Part shown: in pieces, positions 60,894 to 64,000 of the stretch | Layout: the number at the start of each line of letters is the position of its first letter | How positions within the stretch are numbered: position 1 is the first letter of the stretch | Source: Bacteroidota bacterium | GTDB lineage: Bacteria > Bacteroidota > Ignavibacteria > Palsa-1295 | Assembly: GCA_030706745.1 (NCBI GenBank) | Contig: JAUZNX010000008.1 | Span: 94,328-158,327 of the forward strand | Length of the DNA stretch: 64,000 nt | Direction of reading: 5' to 3' | The notes under the pieces: generated by a model | Database searches by the model: none | The model's input: the letters and a program-made list of their open reading frames with translations, nothing else | Told to the model about the DNA's origin: nothing | Made by a program: the position numbers and the translations under genes

Positions 60894-62084
60894 TCAGGTA
60901 AAAATACTCTTCACGTTTCTAACGAAGCTGACTGGCTCTTCGGAAGTTTCAGTTTCGCGAGGTGGCGCTTCCTGGTCCTTCGTGATAGCCTCAACTTTGA
61001 AATGCTCCTGCTTTCCTAGTTGCTCGATGAGCTTGCGTTCTTCCTTTGTCAACTTGTTCGGCGTGACGATCTGAACGCGCACCAATTCATCGCCTTTGCC
61101 TCCTCGGTTCAGGTGAGGGATTCCTTTATCGCGCATCCGTAGTAGCGTTCCACTCTGCGTGCCCGATTGTATCTTGAGCAGGGAGTGTCCCGTGAGCGTC
61201 GGCACTTCGATCTCAGCGCCGAGCGTGGCTTGGGGGAACGTGATTTCGAGATCGAGGATAACATCATCGCCATCGCGCAGGAAGACATCGTGCTCCTCCT
61301 CATGGATGACGACCAATGCGCTACCTGGAGGTCCGCCACGGCGTCCGGCGTGGCCCTGACCACCGAGTGTGAGGTAATTGCCATCGCTGACGCCAGCGGG
61401 AATCGTGACTTTCAGCGTAGATTCTTCTTGCACCCGTCCTTCGCCCTGACACACATCGCACCGCTCTCGAATGGATTGGCCTGTACCCTGACAGGTCGGA
61501 CATTGCGTGACATTAACGAACTGTCCAAAACCCATCGAACGAACTTGACGAAGCTGTCCCGATCCATGACACGTCTTGCAAGTCTCGATGGCAGCTCCAT
61601 TCTTCGCGCCGGTACCGGAGCAACTCGAGCAGTTCTTGAGATGCCGAACCTTCAGCTTTTTCTCGACCCCAGTAGCAATCTCTTCCAGAGTAAGTGAAAG
61701 CGGGATTTGGATATCCGATCCTCGCTCGGGGCCATTCGGATTGCGTTGCCCACCTCCACCGAAGAACTGATCGAACATTCCGCCACCACCCATGCCACCA
61801 AAAATATCGGCGAAGTGGGAGAAGATGTCGTTAGCATTCTGATAGTGGCCAAAGTCATTCTGGCGCACACCTTCGTGGCCGAACCGATCGTAGCGTGCCC
61901 GCTTGTCGGCATCGCTCAGAACTTCATAGGCCTCCGTCGCCTCCTTGAATTTCTCTTCGGCTTCGGGATTGTCCGGATTACGGTCCGGATGATACTGCAA
62001 AGCGAGTTTTCGATACGACTTCTTGACCTCATCGAGAGTGACAGAGCGTTCAACCCCTAAAATTTCGTAGTAATCGCGCTTCAT
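60894..62084 (-). CDS. dnaJ: Chaperone protein DnaJ
   Basis: The 396-residue co-chaperone has the J-domain with HPD at residues 32-34 ([20 protein letters not shown]). A Gly/Phe-rich region follows ([16 protein letters not shown]). Four CxxCxGxG zinc motifs are present ([32 protein letters not shown]). It stimulates DnaK ATPase and delivers clients. It is last in the hrcA-grpE-dnaJ operon, 2 bases after grpE, and dnaK is not adjacent. Confidence 0.97.
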   Translation of the reverse strand: MKRDYYEILGVERSVTLDEVKKSYRKLALQYHPDRNPDNPEAEEKFKEATEAYEVLSDADKRARYDRFGHEGVRQNDFGHYQNANDIFSHFADIFGGMGGGGMFDQFFGGGGQRNPNGPERGSDIQIPLSLTLEEIATGVEKKLKVRHLKNCSSCSGTGAKNGAAIETCKTCHGSGQLRQVRSMGFGQFVNVTQCPTCQGTGQSIRERCDVCQGEGRVQEESTLKVTIPAGVSDGNYLTLGGQGHAGRRGGPPGSALVVIHEEEHDVFLRDGDDVILDLEITFPQATLGAEIEVPTLTGHSLLKIQSGTQSGTLLRMRDKGIPHLNRGGKGDELVRVQIVTPNKLTKEERKLIEQLGKQEHFKVEAITKDQEAPPRETETSEEPVSFVRNVKSIFT

Positions 62085-62086
62085 AA

Positions 62087-62605
62087 TTATGTGATCTGCT
62101 TCTCATCGGGTTCTTTGGCGACAAAGACCTTGGCGTGACGCAGCACGGCGTCACGCATCAAATATCCTCGCTGAATTTCACGTGTGACCGTGCCAGGCGC
62201 AACATCAGTGCGCGGCTCTTCCATCAGTGCGTCATGCCGCATCGGATCGAATGGCTCTCCGGCAGTCTCCATTGGACGGACACCATAGCGTTCGAGAGTC
62301 TTGATAAAATTCTTAAAGACGAGTTCGATGCCTTGGGCGATCGGGTCCTTTTCTTGCGAAGCATGTTCGAGCGTCCGCTCTAGATCATCGACCACTTCCA
62401 GGAGATCGAGAATTAGACGTTTATTCGCCTCGAATATTAGCTGTTCGCGTTCGACCTGATGCCTTCGGCGCATATTCTCGAGTTCGGCTGTACGACGCAA
62501 GAGTTGATCGCGTGTATCCTCGAGTGTCTGCTCGATCGCAGTGATTCTATCGTCGATGGCATCGCCATCTAATAATTCTTCGTTTTCGTTTCTGTCTGAT
62601 TTCAT
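62087..62605 (-). CDS. grpE: Nucleotide exchange factor GrpE
   Basis: The 172-residue protein has an N-terminal helix with heptads ([20 protein letters not shown]) and a C-terminal beta-domain ([40 protein letters not shown]), both matching GrpE. It releases ADP from DnaK. It lies 3 bases after hrcA and 2 before dnaJ, a translationally compact operon. Confidence 0.96.
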   Translation of the reverse strand: MKSDRNENEELLDGDAIDDRITAIEQTLEDTRDQLLRRTAELENMRRRHQVEREQLIFEANKRLILDLLEVVDDLERTLEHASQEKDPIAQGIELVFKNFIKTLERYGVRPMETAGEPFDPMRHDALMEEPRTDVAPGTVTREIQRGYLMRDAVLRHAKVFVAKEPDEKQIT

Positions 62606-62608
62606 GGT

Positions 62609-63736
62609 CTATTTTGGTGAGAGCACGTTCGACATTGCACGTGCGACATATTCGACAAGTGGGGCAATTCGCTCATACTCCATCCGCTTCGGGCCGATGA
62701 GCCCGATAATTCCCTTCTGAAGCCCGATCTGATACTTCGTGCAGATCAGGCTATAATTCGCAAGGTGCTGTTCTTCCAATTCACTTCCAATACGGATCGT
62801 GATGCTGGTCGGTGCATTCCGGTCCGTGTTGAATTCTGCAACGCCCGAACGTTCGAGCACGTGGATGACGACCTCCTCATTATCGATCAGTTCAATAATG
62901 CTTTGAAATTCCTCGCCAGTAGCAACACTCGGTTTTTGAAATTCCGGCTGTGCAAAGAGATTGCGAGCACCCGCAATTTTCACGCGCTCCGCGCCTGGCT
63001 CTTCAAACAATTTTTCCGGCTGATCGATGAACAGGCGGAGAATCGAGCGATCATGTTCTGAAAGATCGCTCACGCGGTCACGAAACGTCGCTTTGATCTC
63101 GCGAAAGGTGTGCCCGGCCAATCGTTCGTTGAGCAGCAATCGAAGCTCTTCCAGTTTTGATTGGCTCAACGTGCTCTCCGACTCGAGGGTAACCGTGCGC
63201 ACGCGGCCGCTCGAAGCAGCCAAAATTATGAGGATACGATTCGAACTTAGCGGGGCGATCTCGACCCGGTCGAGAATGCCATCATCCAATGCTGGCAATA
63301 GCACCATGGAAAGCTGCCTGGAAAGCCGTGCGAGAAGCTGCGAGGATTCCTCGAGAACGTCCTCCGGCGTGATCGCGGTAGCAAGCGACCGGGAAACAGC
63401 TTTTCGGGCTGCATCCCCGATGTGTTCGCGGGCCATGAGGTCATCCACATAAAGCCGATAGCCTTTGTCCGTGGGCATTCGGCCAGCACTGGTGTGAGGA
63501 TGATCGATGTACCCCAAGTATTCCAGATCGGCCATAACGTTGCGCGTTGTGGCGTCGCTGAGCCCCAGAGAGCTAACACGAGCTAAGTAGCGAGATCCAA
63601 CTGGGTTTGCTGTCAGCACATAATGTCGGACAATGAGACGAAGAATCTCCCGCTGACGGTCCGTCAGTGCGGCGTCAGAATTGGCCGAATCAGCAAGCTG
63701 TCGGCGACCGAGTATTGATTGCGTTCGTTGGCTCAT
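62609..63736 (-). CDS. hrcA: Heat-inducible transcription repressor HrcA
   Basis: The 375-residue protein has a winged-helix N-terminus (LTDRQREILRLIVRHYVLTA, GSRYLARVSSLGLSDATTRN) and the dimerisation domain (GTRSEL-like region reading RAMPTDKGYRLYVDDLM earlier, then IGLIGPKRMEYERIAPLVEY). It represses heat-shock genes by binding CIRCE. No CIRCE sequence is visible in the 200 bases upstream, so another site or regulator may be used here. It is first in the operon. Confidence 0.95.
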   Translation of the reverse strand: MSQRTQSILGRRQLADSANSDAALTDRQREILRLIVRHYVLTANPVGSRYLARVSSLGLSDATTRNVMADLEYLGYIDHPHTSAGRMPTDKGYRLYVDDLMAREHIGDAARKAVSRSLATAITPEDVLEESSQLLARLSRQLSMVLLPALDDGILDRVEIAPLSSNRILIILAASSGRVRTVTLESESTLSQSKLEELRLLLNERLAGHTFREIKATFRDRVSDLSEHDRSILRLFIDQPEKLFEEPGAERVKIAGARNLFAQPEFQKPSVATGEEFQSIIELIDNEEVVIHVLERSGVAEFNTDRNAPTSITIRIGSELEEQHLANYSLICTKYQIGLQKGIIGLIGPKRMEYERIAPLVEYVARAMSNVLSPK

Positions 63737-63816
63737 CGTGTATCGAGCGAGAACACGGTGGTTCGGCGGGGGAGTTTCACTAAGGACAGTTTAGAATCAT
63801 TCATGGGCTAAAACCG

Positions 63817-63845
63817 GACTGCCCGGCCATTCTGGCCGGGCAGTC
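63817..63845 (-). terminator. Strong hairpin between hrcA and the right-edge gene
   Basis: GACTGCCCGGCCA and TGGCCGGGCAGTC form a perfect 13-base stem with a TTC loop. It lies after the stop of the right-edge gene on the minus strand and upstream of hrcA. Two direct copies of TTATTCAGCGATCG lie next to it at about 63887-63915. Confidence 0.85.
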
Positions 63846-63933
63846 TCGGAGAAATCACTTGGGAGTCGGTTTTCGACTCTTCGCTTATTCAGCGATCGGT
63901 TATTCAGCGATCGCTTTATTGCGTTCTCGTCAC

Positions 63934-64000
63934 TTATTTCGCGACGGTGAGCTTGTTGGTCATCGAGACGGTCTGTCCATTTGCATCCGTTGTGCGGAGC
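63934..64000 (-). CDS. 3' end of a T9SS-type secreted protein (partial)
   Basis: The last 21 codons of a minus-strand frame, reading LRTTDANGQTVSMTNKLTVA and K before TAA, enter from the right edge. The end fits the final strand of a T9SS sorting domain (V...KL.V.K). The start is outside the window, so the call rests on the tail alone. The terminator at 63817 follows it. Confidence 0.5.
   Translation of the reverse strand, partial: LRTTDANGQTVSMTNKLTVAK

Noticed and set aside
63737..63933. CIRCE element upstream of hrcA
   Set aside because: No TTAGCACTC-N9-GAGTGCTAA or close variant is present; only the terminator and short direct repeats are seen.
1..64000. tRNA, rRNA or CRISPR arrays
   Set aside because: I saw no T-loop GGTTCGAATCC in a cloverleaf context and no regularly spaced direct repeats; a covariance-model search would be needed to exclude a divergent tRNA.

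Overview
The window looks like a chromosome segment from a free-living member of the FCB superphylum, most likely the Bacteroidota–Chlorobiota branch and possibly close to Candidatus Kapabacteria or Ignavibacteria. This placement is an inference. It rests on about a dozen secreted proteins that end in a type IX secretion (T9SS type A) C-terminal sorting domain, a FISUMP domain, choice-of-anchor (ASH-like) repeats, a DUF3943 outer-membrane protein and moderate GC content. TAA, TAG and TGA all end convincing genes, so the genetic code is the normal one. I found no tRNA, rRNA, CRISPR array or intact transposase.

Left part (1-20 kb). A GH172/DUF2961-like secreted protein runs off the left edge. 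It is followed by an enoyl-CoA hydratase and a minus-strand run of rhomboid protease, ispG, a 48-residue membrane peptide and a GNAT acetyltransferase. A 1383-residue IgGFc-binding-like T9SS protein and two further T9SS cargo genes come next, separated by duplicated intergenic cassettes (terminator plus promoter). Then come a PASTA membrane protein, a membrane protein coupled to a Tat-exported metallophosphoesterase, RNase HI and an MFS exporter.

Middle part (20-45 kb). At 20.2-23.2 kb lies a compact minus-strand locus: a small LuxR-type regulator, a 161-residue RiPP-like precursor and a B12/radical-SAM RiPP-maturation enzyme. It appears to be an uncharacterised peptide natural-product system. 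After it come LD-carboxypeptidase, DUF3175, a fused mannose-1-phosphate guanylyltransferase/phosphomannomutase, a fibre-like coiled-coil protein, RlpA, MsrA, Tag, an amt-porin pair, T9SS proteins, an RRM protein, a DUF3943 gene cut by an in-frame TGA, and lexA with a candidate operator.

Right part (45-64 kb). At 45.2-52.4 kb five successive TIR-domain starts occur. Two lie in full TIR-TolB/FlgO-TPR proteins, two are truncated remnants, and one is spliced to a T9SS sorting tail. A lipoprotein with a caspase-like His/Cys pair and a FISUMP domain sits among them. More T9SS cargo, an NDUFA9-like reductase, apt, rplK-rplA, a 5'-truncated T9SS pseudogene, a LiaF-like protein and the hrcA-grpE-dnaJ heat-shock operon follow. 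The 3' end of another T9SS-type gene enters at the right edge.

Shared regulatory structure. Five intergenic sites carry TATATT followed 15 or 16 bases later by GGCACC, at three of them with a TTGCAT-like or TTGACT -35 box and a 17-base spacer. Near three of them a second conserved leader element occurs, partly containing a small conserved reading frame; one copy precedes amt and another precedes lexA.
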